A stretch of 14,832 nucleotides of DNA. Origin: Myxococcota bacterium. GTDB taxonomy: Bacteria; Myxococcota; UBA4151. The DNA is taken from positions 1-14,832 of the forward strand of contig JAPKCE010000018.1 in NCBI GenBank assembly GCA_028823075.1, given 5' to 3'. Position numbers and translations under genes: made by a program. The notes below the pieces were generated by a model. That model saw nothing but the letters and a program-made list of their open reading frames with translations, searched no databases and was not told the DNA's origin. Positions 6,583-14,441 of this stretch are shown here, in pieces (the stretch's first letter is position 1; every line of letters starts with the position of its first letter).

Positions 6583-8280
6583 ATGCATGATGTTGTAATT
6601 CGAGGAGGAAACGTTGTCGATGGCAGCGGAGCGCCGGCAGTAACTGCCGATATCGCCATCGACGGCGATCGCATCAGCGCCGTGGGTCGAGTGGGTGCCG
6701 GCAAACGAGAGATCAGCGCCGATGGCTTACTCGTCACCCCAGGCTGGGTCGATGTGCACACCCATTACGACGGTCAGATCACCTGGGACCCCTACCTCAC
6801 GCCCAGTTCATGGCACGGTGTCACCAGCGTGGTGATGGGTAATTGCGGTGTGGGTTTTGCGCCGGTTTTACCCGAGAAACGAGACTGGTTGATCGGTTTG
6901 ATGGAAGGGGTCGAGGACATTCCTGGCGCCGCCTTATCCGAAGGTATTAAGTGGGAATGGGAGACCTTTCCCGAATATATGAAGGCCATTGAGTCCAGCC
7001 CCCATGCCATCGACTTTGGCGTGCAAGTGCCACATGGCGCGGTGCGCGCCTATGTGATGGGCGATCGCGGAGCGAGCAACGAAACGGCTACCCCTGCTGA
7101 TATCAAAGCCATGGCAGCTTTGGTCGAAGAGGGGTTACATGCGGGGGCTCTCGGCTTTTCCACGTCACGCACATTAATGCATAAATCCATCGATGGGGTG
7201 CCGGTTCCCGGAACCTTTGCTGGGCGAGATGAACTTTTTGGCATTGGCGACGCCCTGCGGCGAAGCAACAAGGGCGTGTTTCAGATCGCTGCCCAGCATG
7301 AAGAAGTGCCCAGCGAACTCGATTGGCTCGATGAGTTGGCGCAGTTTACCGGCCGCCCGATGAGTTTTAATCTCAGCCAGATCGACACCGACCCGCAGCT
7401 TTGGCGACGCGGGCTTGAGCGTCTTGAACGCGCCGACTCTCGGGTCGTCGCCCAGGTCGCTGGCCGCGGCATCGGAATTATTTTATGTTGGGAAGGCACC
7501 GGTCATCCCTTTTTGAATCGCGCCGCTTATCTTCCTTACCACGACCTCTCGCCCGAGGCGCGCCTAGAGCAGCTCCGCAAACCCGAAGTGCGTGCGGCGA
7601 TTATTAACGATGCACCGATGAATCTCGATGATTTGGGTAATTTCGTAACCCGAAGCTGGCAAAAGATGTTTGTTCGCTCGGCAGGCGAGGTGATGTCCTA
7701 CGAACCGCCGCCCGAATCCAGCGTCGCTGCCATCGCCCAGGCGACCGGCCGTAAACCCGAAGAGGTGGCCTACGATGCCTTGATGGAACTCGACGGTCGC
7801 GGCTCGCTTTACTTCCCCTTGTTCAATTACGGCAGCGGTTCACTCGACGAACAAAGAGAATTGCTGTTGCACCCGAGAACCCGTCTCGGCTTGAGCGACG
7901 GCGGCGCCCATTGTGGAGCCATTTGCGACGGCGGTATGGCGACTTTTATGCTTACCCACTGGGCGCGCGATCGCAGCCGCGGCGAGCGCATCGATCTTGA
8001 AAAGATCGTACGCATGCAGACCTATGAGACCGCTCAGCTTTTCGGCTTGGGCGACCGCGGACTTTTAAAAGTTGGCATGAAGGCCGATGTGAACCTTATC
8101 GATTATGCAGCCTTGGCCTTGGAAAACCCGCGCATGGTCTACGACCTTCCCACCGGCGGCCGCCGTTTGGTGCAGCGAGCCCGCGGTTATGTCGCGACAA
8201 TGTGCAGCGGCGAGGTGATCATGAGCGATGGCGAGCCTACGGGTTCGTTGCCCGGTCAACTGCTTCGCGGCGCTCGCTGA
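6583..8280 (+). CDS. D-aminoacylase / N-acyl-D-amino-acid deacylase family amidohydrolase
   Basis: Cytoplasmic metal-dependent amidohydrolase of 565 residues (family of N-acyl-D-amino-acid deacylases, COG3653-like). It has the small N-terminal beta domain (VIRGGNVVDGSGAPAVTADIAIDGDRISAVG) and the metal motif VDVHTHYDGQ with His59 and His61. Next is the MGNCGVG segment with Cys88, matching the metal-bridging cysteine of D-aminoacylases. Later come HKSIDGVPVPGTFA, a His in AAQHEE (about 239), and the C-terminal catalytic LGLSDGGAH (Asp439, His443). The tail (FGLGDRGLLKVGMKADVNLID) closes the composite domain. Known members hydrolyse N-acyl-D-amino acids to D-amino acids and acid; related proteins with other substrates exist, so the substrate is uncertain. 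AAGGAG lies 7 nt before the ATG and overlaps the ydfG stop. It is the last gene of the MarR-controlled operon. Confidence 0.9.
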   Translation: MHDVVIRGGNVVDGSGAPAVTADIAIDGDRISAVGRVGAGKREISADGLLVTPGWVDVHTHYDGQITWDPYLTPSSWHGVTSVVMGNCGVGFAPVLPEKRDWLIGLMEGVEDIPGAALSEGIKWEWETFPEYMKAIESSPHAIDFGVQVPHGAVRAYVMGDRGASNETATPADIKAMAALVEEGLHAGALGFSTSRTLMHKSIDGVPVPGTFAGRDELFGIGDALRRSNKGVFQIAAQHEEVPSELDWLDELAQFTGRPMSFNLSQIDTDPQLWRRGLERLERADSRVVAQVAGRGIGIILCWEGTGHPFLNRAAYLPYHDLSPEARLEQLRKPEVRAAIINDAPMNLDDLGNFVTRSWQKMFVRSAGEVMSYEPPPESSVAAIAQATGRKPEEVAYDALMELDGRGSLYFPLFNYGSGSLDEQRELLLHPRTRLGLSDGGAHCGAICDGGMATFMLTHWARDRSRGERIDLEKIVRMQTYETAQLFGLGDRGLLKVGMKADVNLIDYAALALENPRMVYDLPTGGRRLVQRARGYVATMCSGEVIMSDGEPTGSLPGQLLRGAR

Positions 8281-8343
8281 GCCGATAGCCAAGGGTTTGT
8301 GCTGGATATTGCTTTCCATCTCCAAACCCGCCTGTTTGTGACC
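8281..8343. other. Short convergent intergenic gap with a weak inverted repeat
   Basis: Non-coding gap of 63 bp between convergent genes. The only structure seen is GGGTTTG (8293-8299) with CAAACCC (8323-8329), arms of 7 bp around a 23-nt loop. It lacks a T-run on either strand, so evidence for a bidirectional terminator is weak. Confidence 0.2.
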
Positions 8344-11025
8344 TCAAGGAGGGGTCAAGTTGTAGCTGCAGGTTTTGCCGCCCGGAGCTGTCCACTCGCC
8401 GTCGCCATCGGCGTCGACGTAGATGGCGTTGGTGGTAAAGCGCGGCGTGCGGTCGGGGCGGTAGTTGGCAAGACCGTTGGGCATATCCGATGAACCAAAG
8501 CCCATGACTGCCACGTGGCCGTCGCCCTGGACAGCGAAGCGTAAGATGCCATCAAATTTTATCAAATCATCGGGATTATCCGTGCGTATGCGCAAGACTT
8601 CGTCGCAATTATAGGTCACTAAAATCCAGTCCACGTCGATCTCAGGCAGCGCGCTGACGCTCAACTCAAGCGCCACCTCGTCGCCGTCTAACTGCACCGT
8701 CCCGCCCATGCCGACGCCTTGTATCGACACCTCAGCAAAGGCGCCGGCGCTTACAAGCACTCGGCCATCGAGCATCGGCTGCAAATAATCGGCCTCAACA
8801 AAATCTCGCAGCACCGCATCGCTTTGTACATAGCTGCGCGCATCACCGACGCCGTTTAGACCGTGAGCGTCGGAGGCGCCCACGGCGACGATGCGATGCC
8901 CGAGGTTAAGCATTGCCTGCCAGTCCTCGAAAAGACCGGTTTCTCTCGGGTTATCCGGATCAACAAAGGGGCTTCTAGGACCGTTCATGTATTCGATAAA
9001 ATCAAAATCCCAACTGAAGAGTTGAGCATCTTCGGGCAACCCGAGCAGGCGCTTATCAGCGACTCTAGCCAGCCCAGTAAGCCGGTCCCAGTCGATTAAG
9101 CAGAGCCAATTGCAGCCCAGACGAGGGTGGTTTAAACCAATTAATTGAGCGCCGCGCTGGCGCGCACCGGCGTGGGTTTGCGCCATGTCGAGCCCGCCCC
9201 AAGCGACGATGCCACCGCGCGGCTCCAAGGGTCGCGCCTCCAAACCGGCGATGGTATGATGCTCGGTCGAGGCCGAGGTTAATTCGGCGCCCACCACCGA
9301 GGCGACCCAATCGGTCAAACCTGTTTTCTCGCGCCAGGGGGAGAGGTCGGTAATGATCTCATGATCGCTGCCGATAAAGGCCTCGATACCCTCGGCAGCC
9401 AGTGTGAGCAGGCGGAGTTCGATCATCACGTCGGAATCTTCCGATGGCGAGGAATGAATATGGCTGTCGCTCGCAAGCCAGCCCGCCGTATCGAGCAGGC
9501 GCGGCAGTTTGGCATCGAGGCGAACCGGCTCCCCGGCGAGCACGGTGATCTGCCCGTGCATCGGCTGATGCTCAAAGCCACGGGTCGCCGACCAACTGTA
9601 GTCGCCCGGTGGCAAGGCCTGTTGACTCGACCAGGGCGGCGCCCAAAGTATCGTTTGCGCATCATCGCTGCGTCGTAAGGTGATCTTTGCGGGGATGGGT
9701 TCATCGTTTTCGTCGACAACGAGCAGCTCCACAAAGGCCTGGCTGGGCATGCGGATCTCGATCGGCTCGTTCGACGGCCAGCTGACTTCAAAGGGGTCGG
9801 AAGGGTCGCAGCCCGGGCGCTCGGCGATCAAGCGCAAGACCTCGCCGCCCGGCTCGAAAACCGGCAAGCTGGTGTCAAAATATCCACCTTCGACGCTCGC
9901 TATGGCGCTTAAGTCTCGCCATTGATTACGTGCGTCGCGCATCAGAACCCGCAGGGTCACATCGTTCAAACCGATACCACTCGACTCGTCGACGACGCGT
10001 CCCTTCAAGGGCTCAAGATGCCATTGCCGGCTTGGGAGCGGCTGCTCTAGGGTGCCGCTTAAGGCAATAATGGCGTCGTTGTGATGGCCCGCCGCGGTGC
10101 TGAGCAAGGTGGTTCGGGTCTGAGTTTCGCCAGCTTCGATAACGATGGGTTGGACCATATCGGTGACGTTAAAAATAGCATTAACCCCGGCCACCGAGAG
10201 CAGGCCTAAGTCGGAATAATCGCGCGCCATGGCGTAGGCCGATTCGCCGCTGCTCCAGGAGATCCAAGGCAACTGTAAAGGCAAGCTGCGGCCGCCCAGT
10301 TGCAAAGAGCCGTTTGAAAATGCGATGGTTGAGGTGGTGTCGGCCGGAAACACGACCTGTCCAAACATCACTTCATGGGTTTCGTTGGTGGGGTTGGTGA
10401 GGTGCAGGTCCATGCGCAAAACCGAGGAGCCGGGCGCCAGGATATAGTCCAGTGCGATACTTAGACCGATGGGCTCGGTGAGCGCTTTGCCGTCGCCCGA
10501 TAAAGCCGCCATACGAATCAATTCGTATTCGACCAGCCAGAACATGCCCTCGCTGCCATGCACGCGAACAACAGCCGATTTGCCATCGGAACCGTCGTTG
10601 ACCAACTCGACTGATTCACCGCGAAAACCCTTTAAAACGCTCTGAGCAAAGTCGTCGGCAGCGAATTTTCCGAGCACAAAGCTCAGCTCACCGAACTGCT
10701 CGGGACCGGCTTGCTCGCAACCGTTTAAAGCGACCGCGTCGATGAGGTTTCCACCGTATTGAAAATAGCTACGAGATGGCGCCGTATCTTGGACAACGAT
10801 GGCGACTTTCTCATTCATCAAAAGGTAATCACCGTGTTTGCCCAAGACCCAGTCACCTTGCATGCGCTGCGCCGGGTCTTCGATACGCATCGCTTTGGCT
10901 TGACCGGGCTCAGGGCATCCGGCGCGTAAAATACCCTCACCGCTCGGTAGAGGCGCTGGTTCTTCGATGCAGCTACAGGCTTTTAATTGCAGCCCCACCA
11001 GGGTCAGCAGGATAAGTTTTTTCAT
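8344..11025 (-). CDS. Large exported lipoprotein with C-terminal PHP-domain metallohydrolase (CehA/McbA-like)
   Basis: From the ATG at 11025 it has 893 residues. A signal (MKKLILLTLVGLQLKACSC) ends in adjacent possible lipobox cysteines (Cys16 or Cys18), so it is probably membrane-anchored. The N-terminal third (DWVLGKHGDYLLMNEKVAIVV, GGNLIDAVALNGCEQ) is a beta-rich domain that I associate with large myxobacterial lipoproteins. Two carboxypeptidase-regulatory-like beta-sandwiches follow (about 340-428 and 429-512). The hydrolase part has PHP metal motifs: SDSHIHSS (His522, His524), GSDHE (Asp554, His555), GLNHPR (His633) and VGASDAHG (Asp719, His721). These resemble CehA/McbA-type phosphoesterases/hydrolases; the substrate is unknown. 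The C-terminus has a DxDxDG acidic loop. Longer in-frame starts to 11079 exist, but GGAGG lies 6 nt before 11025 and the signal begins there. It is divergent from the metalloprotease gene. Confidence 0.85.
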   Translation of the reverse strand: MKKLILLTLVGLQLKACSCIEEPAPLPSGEGILRAGCPEPGQAKAMRIEDPAQRMQGDWVLGKHGDYLLMNEKVAIVVQDTAPSRSYFQYGGNLIDAVALNGCEQAGPEQFGELSFVLGKFAADDFAQSVLKGFRGESVELVNDGSDGKSAVVRVHGSEGMFWLVEYELIRMAALSGDGKALTEPIGLSIALDYILAPGSSVLRMDLHLTNPTNETHEVMFGQVVFPADTTSTIAFSNGSLQLGGRSLPLQLPWISWSSGESAYAMARDYSDLGLLSVAGVNAIFNVTDMVQPIVIEAGETQTRTTLLSTAAGHHNDAIIALSGTLEQPLPSRQWHLEPLKGRVVDESSGIGLNDVTLRVLMRDARNQWRDLSAIASVEGGYFDTSLPVFEPGGEVLRLIAERPGCDPSDPFEVSWPSNEPIEIRMPSQAFVELLVVDENDEPIPAKITLRRSDDAQTILWAPPWSSQQALPPGDYSWSATRGFEHQPMHGQITVLAGEPVRLDAKLPRLLDTAGWLASDSHIHSSPSEDSDVMIELRLLTLAAEGIEAFIGSDHEIITDLSPWREKTGLTDWVASVVGAELTSASTEHHTIAGLEARPLEPRGGIVAWGGLDMAQTHAGARQRGAQLIGLNHPRLGCNWLCLIDWDRLTGLARVADKRLLGLPEDAQLFSWDFDFIEYMNGPRSPFVDPDNPRETGLFEDWQAMLNLGHRIVAVGASDAHGLNGVGDARSYVQSDAVLRDFVEADYLQPMLDGRVLVSAGAFAEVSIQGVGMGGTVQLDGDEVALELSVSALPEIDVDWILVTYNCDEVLRIRTDNPDDLIKFDGILRFAVQGDGHVAVMGFGSSDMPNGLANYRPDRTPRFTTNAIYVDADGDGEWTAPGGKTCSYNLTPP

Positions 11026-11031
11026 GGTGTG

Positions 11032-11036
11032 CCTCC
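11032..11036 (-). promoter_or_regulatory. Ribosome binding site deciding the start of the PHP lipoprotein
   Basis: GGAGG (within TTGGAGGC on the minus strand) lies 6 nt before the ATG at 11025. It supports that start over the longer in-frame one at 11079, whose N-terminus would be non-signal-like. Confidence 0.7.
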
Positions 11037-11071
11037 AACTTGCGCCGAGTAGCATGGGGCGTCTAGGCTCG

Positions 11072-11089
11072 CCGCGCAATGGCGCGGAG
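11072..11089 (+). promoter_or_regulatory. Hairpin overlapping the ribosome binding site of the metalloprotease gene
   Basis: CCGCGC-AATG-GCGCGG (11072-11087) is a perfect 6-bp-stem, 4-nt-loop inverted repeat. Its right arm covers the first two bases of the GGAG ribosome site (11086-11089), which lies 7 nt before the ATG at 11097. The loop contains the alternative ATG at 11079. It could reduce translation initiation or act as a DNA site in the 71-bp divergent promoter region; no clear -35/-10 pair is seen. Confidence 0.3.
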
Positions 11090-11096
11090 TCGAGAC

Positions 11097-14000
11097 ATGA
11101 ACGGTTTTTATTCAGGTCTTCTAATTTTCAGTTTTGTCGCCGGTTTTGCTGCCTGTAAAACCGAAGTTCCAGCGACTGACCCCCCCGCCTTTGATTGCAG
11201 TACGCTCGATTGCGACGACTTCAACCCCTGCACCGACGATATTTGCGAAGCAGAAGTGGGCTGTTTGCACCCCTCGCTGGCGGGCAGTTTATGCGACGAT
11301 GGTGATTCTCAAACGGCCGCCGACCGATGCTCGAATATGCTGGTTTGTGAGGGGCTCGCCATCGTTTGCCCGAGCGGTCCTTGCATCGCTTCGTCACAGG
11401 CCAACGGTACCGATTGCGATAACGAATATGTAGCGGCCTTGGAGCCTTGTAACGATGATGAATCCTCGACGGGCACCGATGTTTGCGACGGCGCCGGACT
11501 TTGCTCGGGGGAGCCGATCGTTTGTCTGGCCAATGCCTGTATCGAATCGGCGCAGCCCAACGGCGTCGATTGCGATTATATTTTTGTTGCCGCCGCCGAA
11601 CCTTGCGACGATGACGATGCTTCCACCCGCGCCGATGTTTGCGATGGTGCCGGCGCTTGCGCCGGTGAGCCGGGCCCTTGCACCGGCCTAGATTGCGGCG
11701 CGTGCGCAGCTCAAGTGCAATGGCCATTGTCGTGGTTTGAAGGCCAAGCGGTAGGTGCCTTGGCCGGTCGTTTTGAGCATGGGCAAACGCAGATCATTCG
11801 CCCCGATGAGACGCGCATCGCCCCGCCTCTGCTCGCCGGCCGTGAGGCGCTGCTGCTGTTTATTCCCGAGCAGAGAATCGACGCCCGCGGCGATCTGCGT
11901 TTGGCGCTCAGCGTCGACGATCGCCTGCTTGGCGTGTTGCCGATGCGCCCGCCGGCCCAACTGCCACAGTATTTAGAACAAGGCTTAACCGAAACCCCGC
12001 TCGACCCCTACAGCCGCCGCGCTTGGTCCACTTTCATCCCTTGGAGTTGGGTTCAAGAAGGCGCCGTTTTGCGTATCGGTCATGAAGGCGATGAAGGCCT
12101 GATGGTGCAAAGCCTGACCCTTGAAAACCTTGGTGCTCCTCACCTCTTCACAGTCAATCGCATCAAGATGTTGCTGTTTGGCGAGGGCGGTGAATCCGTA
12201 GCTACGACGCCGGGGCCCAAACATGTGCGCGACTTCTTTGGCTCGGTTTCGGCGGCGGCTATGGAGTTGGTCGACTCCAGCCCCTGGGTGCTCGATTCCA
12301 TTGTTGAAAATACCAGCGAAGGTCCTCGTTGGGTTCATTCTGAAGTCGAGCGTTTAGCCGCTGCAAGTCGCGACAACCGCTACGGTTTGTTCCGCCATCA
12401 CATCGCCTTTCGCCACAGTTTGGCAAACACTGGGCGTGGGTTGTCGATGACCGATGAAGGGCATGGCAACAACTCCCCGTACGGCTTTGGCACCTCGGTG
12501 GGCATGGGCTGGATTCGCGACCAAAACGGTAATTTAGTCGACATTAACAATGGCGGAGTGGCCGGTGGGTGGACCGGTTGGACGGCGCTTTGGAACAGCG
12601 ACTGCGGCAACGGCTTCATCCACGAGGGCGGACATGCCCAAACCATGCTGCACTTCACCGGGGGAACGGCGCAGCGTTGGGGAATTGCCGACGAATATCC
12701 CCAAGATGGAGTTAACTTAGCCGCTCATCCGGCAGCCTACGATTCGAGTCGTCGCGAACTGCGAACCTGGTATCGAGTTAACGCTTCTGGGCCCGTTCGT
12801 AGCGACGGCGCGTTGGTGGGTAAGCGCGACCCGATGAACGGCGGTGAATCGTCGAACGCAATCACCTGTTTTCCTCAGTTCACCGGTTATCATGCGCGCA
12901 AATCGCAGGCCTGGATGCAGAATAGCGCCACCCTTCGAGAGGTGGATGGTGAGGCCGGTGCCTATCTTTGGAACACTGAAACGCACAGCTACGACCCAAC
13001 CGAAGTCGCTGCTGCTTACCAAGCACCGGTGGCGATTGGCGTTCCGGTGGTCACGCTCGTCGGGACTTTGGGCAACCTCGATGAGGTCTGCCAAACCTAT
13101 CCCCCTTATTTCGCGGCTTCGGGTAATGTCTTTAGCTTACCAGCGCCAGATACTGGCGACCTCCATGAAGACTTTACAGGCTCTCGATGGTTTTTGAGTT
13201 TGCATCATGCTGACGGCAGCATTCGCCATGCTTTGATCGCTCGCGGTTCGATGACCGACAGCACGGCCGTGGCGATGTATTCGCTCAACGTGGCGCGCAG
13301 CTCGGGGCTGGTTCGGGTGGACTTGCATCGCAGCGGCAGCGCCTATCCGCTGATCGATATTGAGGGCGCCGAATTGATCCACAGTCGCGCCATCGCCGCC
13401 CCGGCTGCGGAGCCGGCTGCGGTTTATAAAGCAGGCCGAGGTTACACGGGCAACGGTGTGTTGCGTTTGGCTCAACGCTGCGTTTCTGGGGTCGATTGCA
13501 GCGGGCGCATCGCCAGCAGCACTTGGCGTGTGGGCACGGCGCGTTTGCATGCGCGTAACGAGGTGGAAGATCTGCAATTTTGCGGCGAAACCGGCGGTCA
13601 TTCGAGTTATCCTCTGACCTTGCGCAACGACGAGGGTGCCGAGGCCCAAGCGGTGGTTTATGTGCAGCGAGTGATCGAGTCAGAAGGCGAGTCCAGGTTG
13701 GGTCCGAGCAACGACGCCACACCATGGCGTGCCGCCGCCAACCAACAACAAAGCCTGCAAGCCTGGTTGCCCTTTAGCGCAAACCAAGAATTGGCCGAGG
13801 GCAACTGGAGCGGCGCGCTCAACCTGACGCGCTACGTCGATGACCAGGCGATGGAGCCGCTGCAAATCGAGGTTTCGCTCGCCGTTCACGCGCTCAGCGA
13901 AGCCCGCTTTATCGACGGTGTTTTTAGCACGCCGGAGCTGCGTTCGCCGCGAGACCCGAACTCGTCACTTTACTACAATGCCGAAGAATCAGCATTTGGT

Positions 14001-14339
14001 CCCACCAATCGTCATTGGTGGAACGGTCCCGCGGTTACTTTGCGCGCCCCGGTGATTGATGAGCAGACCGGCGAGGTTAAAATCTTGCGTATACGCGCCA
14101 CCAAAATCACCTGCGGACAAAGCTGGGCGCTCAACACGGGTCAAAGCAATTCGGATTGCCAAAACAGTGCCCGACTTGAAGTGCTCGCCGAAGATAACCC
14201 AGGTCTTGTTGCCGGTCATCGTTACCGCAGCCCCGGCTCCTCACCGCTGCGCCTGCTGGCTAGGCGCTGGCATGCGCCGAATGCGAATGAGGTTATTGCC
14301 GCGTATACTTTGCGCTTGGATTATACGGTCGGTGATTGA
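11097..14339 (+). CDS. Exported M66/TagA/StcE-like zinc metalloprotease lipoprotein with N-terminal Cys-rich repeats
   Basis: From the ATG at 11097, 1080 residues. The signal (MNGFYSGLLIFSFVAGFAAC) ends in a lipobox-like FAAC at Cys20. A cysteine/aspartate-rich segment follows (about 30-205: CDDFNPCTDDIC..., then two tandem 52-residue units). Next is a beta-rich domain (LLLFIPEQRIDARGDLRLALSV) and then the catalytic region: GRGLSMTDEGHGNNSPYGFGTSVGMGW, GGWTGWTALWNSDCGNGFIHEGGHAQTMLHF, WGIADEYPQDGVNL, GKRDPMNGG and CFPQFTGYH. HEGGH (His509, Glu510, His513) with His519 forms HExxHxxTxxH, close to the metzincin HExxHxxGxxH of M66 proteases; Met580 in DPMNGG may be the Met-turn. Relatives (StcE, V. 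cholerae TagA) cut mucin-type glycoproteins; the substrate here is unknown. An alternative start at 11079 adds six residues with two Arg, but has no ribosome site. Confidence 0.85.
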   Translation: MNGFYSGLLIFSFVAGFAACKTEVPATDPPAFDCSTLDCDDFNPCTDDICEAEVGCLHPSLAGSLCDDGDSQTAADRCSNMLVCEGLAIVCPSGPCIASSQANGTDCDNEYVAALEPCNDDESSTGTDVCDGAGLCSGEPIVCLANACIESAQPNGVDCDYIFVAAAEPCDDDDASTRADVCDGAGACAGEPGPCTGLDCGACAAQVQWPLSWFEGQAVGALAGRFEHGQTQIIRPDETRIAPPLLAGREALLLFIPEQRIDARGDLRLALSVDDRLLGVLPMRPPAQLPQYLEQGLTETPLDPYSRRAWSTFIPWSWVQEGAVLRIGHEGDEGLMVQSLTLENLGAPHLFTVNRIKMLLFGEGGESVATTPGPKHVRDFFGSVSAAAMELVDSSPWVLDSIVENTSEGPRWVHSEVERLAAASRDNRYGLFRHHIAFRHSLANTGRGLSMTDEGHGNNSPYGFGTSVGMGWIRDQNGNLVDINNGGVAGGWTGWTALWNSDCGNGFIHEGGHAQTMLHFTGGTAQRWGIADEYPQDGVNLAAHPAAYDSSRRELRTWYRVNASGPVRSDGALVGKRDPMNGGESSNAITCFPQFTGYHARKSQAWMQNSATLREVDGEAGAYLWNTETHSYDPTEVAAAYQAPVAIGVPVVTLVGTLGNLDEVCQTYPPYFAASGNVFSLPAPDTGDLHEDFTGSRWFLSLHHADGSIRHALIARGSMTDSTAVAMYSLNVARSSGLVRVDLHRSGSAYPLIDIEGAELIHSRAIAAPAAEPAAVYKAGRGYTGNGVLRLAQRCVSGVDCSGRIASSTWRVGTARLHARNEVEDLQFCGETGGHSSYPLTLRNDEGAEAQAVVYVQRVIESEGESRLGPSNDATPWRAAANQQQSLQAWLPFSANQELAEGNWSGALNLTRYVDDQAMEPLQIEVSLAVHALSEARFIDGVFSTPELRSPRDPNSSLYYNAEESAFGPTNRHWWNGPAVTLRAPVIDEQTGEVKILRIRATKITCGQSWALNTGQSNSDCQNSARLEVLAEDNPGLVAGHRYRSPGSSPLRLLARRWHAPNANEVIAAYTLRLDYTVGD
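11367..11678 (+). repeat. Two tandem 156-bp (52-residue) six-cysteine repeats within the metalloprotease gene
   Basis: Units 11367-11522 and 11523-11678 have exactly 52 codons each and share about 31 of 52 residues. All six cysteines (unit positions 1, 6, 17, 28, 40, 46) and the DVCDGAG-C-GEP end are conserved. A diverged, Cys-rich unit of another type (CDDFNPCTDDIC...GCLHP) precedes them. Cys- and Asp-rich repeats like these are common in surface proteins of Myxococcota-like bacteria, where they probably form disulfide-locked, perhaps calcium-binding stalks; that role is inferred. Confidence 0.8.
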
Positions 14340-14441
14340 GGGTTTTTAAAAGCAGCGCGAGGAGGCGAAAGACGACTCCGGAACTCTATCGAGCCAACTA
14401 GCACAACAGCCCCCTCGGCAACTCACCAAGCCCGGAGACTT
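14340..14441. other. Convergent intergenic gap, no clear element
   Basis: About 100 bp between the convergent metalloprotease and isocitrate dehydrogenase genes. Only short, widely separated complementary words (CTCCGG/CCGGAG) are present. I see no hairpin with a T-run, no promoter and no small gene. Confidence 0.4.

Noticed and set aside
11026..11079. Longer form of the PHP lipoprotein starting at 11079
   Set aside because: The added residues are not signal-like, would overlap the divergent gene's start region, and the 11025 start has a strong GGAGG.
11367..11678. Tandem repeats as a possible CRISPR or satellite array
   Set aside because: The period is 156 bp, exactly 52 codons, only two units exist, they are in frame and conserved mainly at protein level.
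11221..11727. Minus-strand Arg/His-rich open frame of 168 residues opposite the Cys-rich repeats
   Set aside because: Its composition is a by-product of the repeated Cys/Asp codons on the other strand; no family resemblance.
13137..13725. Overlapping minus-strand open frames of 146-170 residues inside the metalloprotease gene
   Set aside because: Both lie opposite well-conserved protease sequence and have no start signals or recognisable domains.
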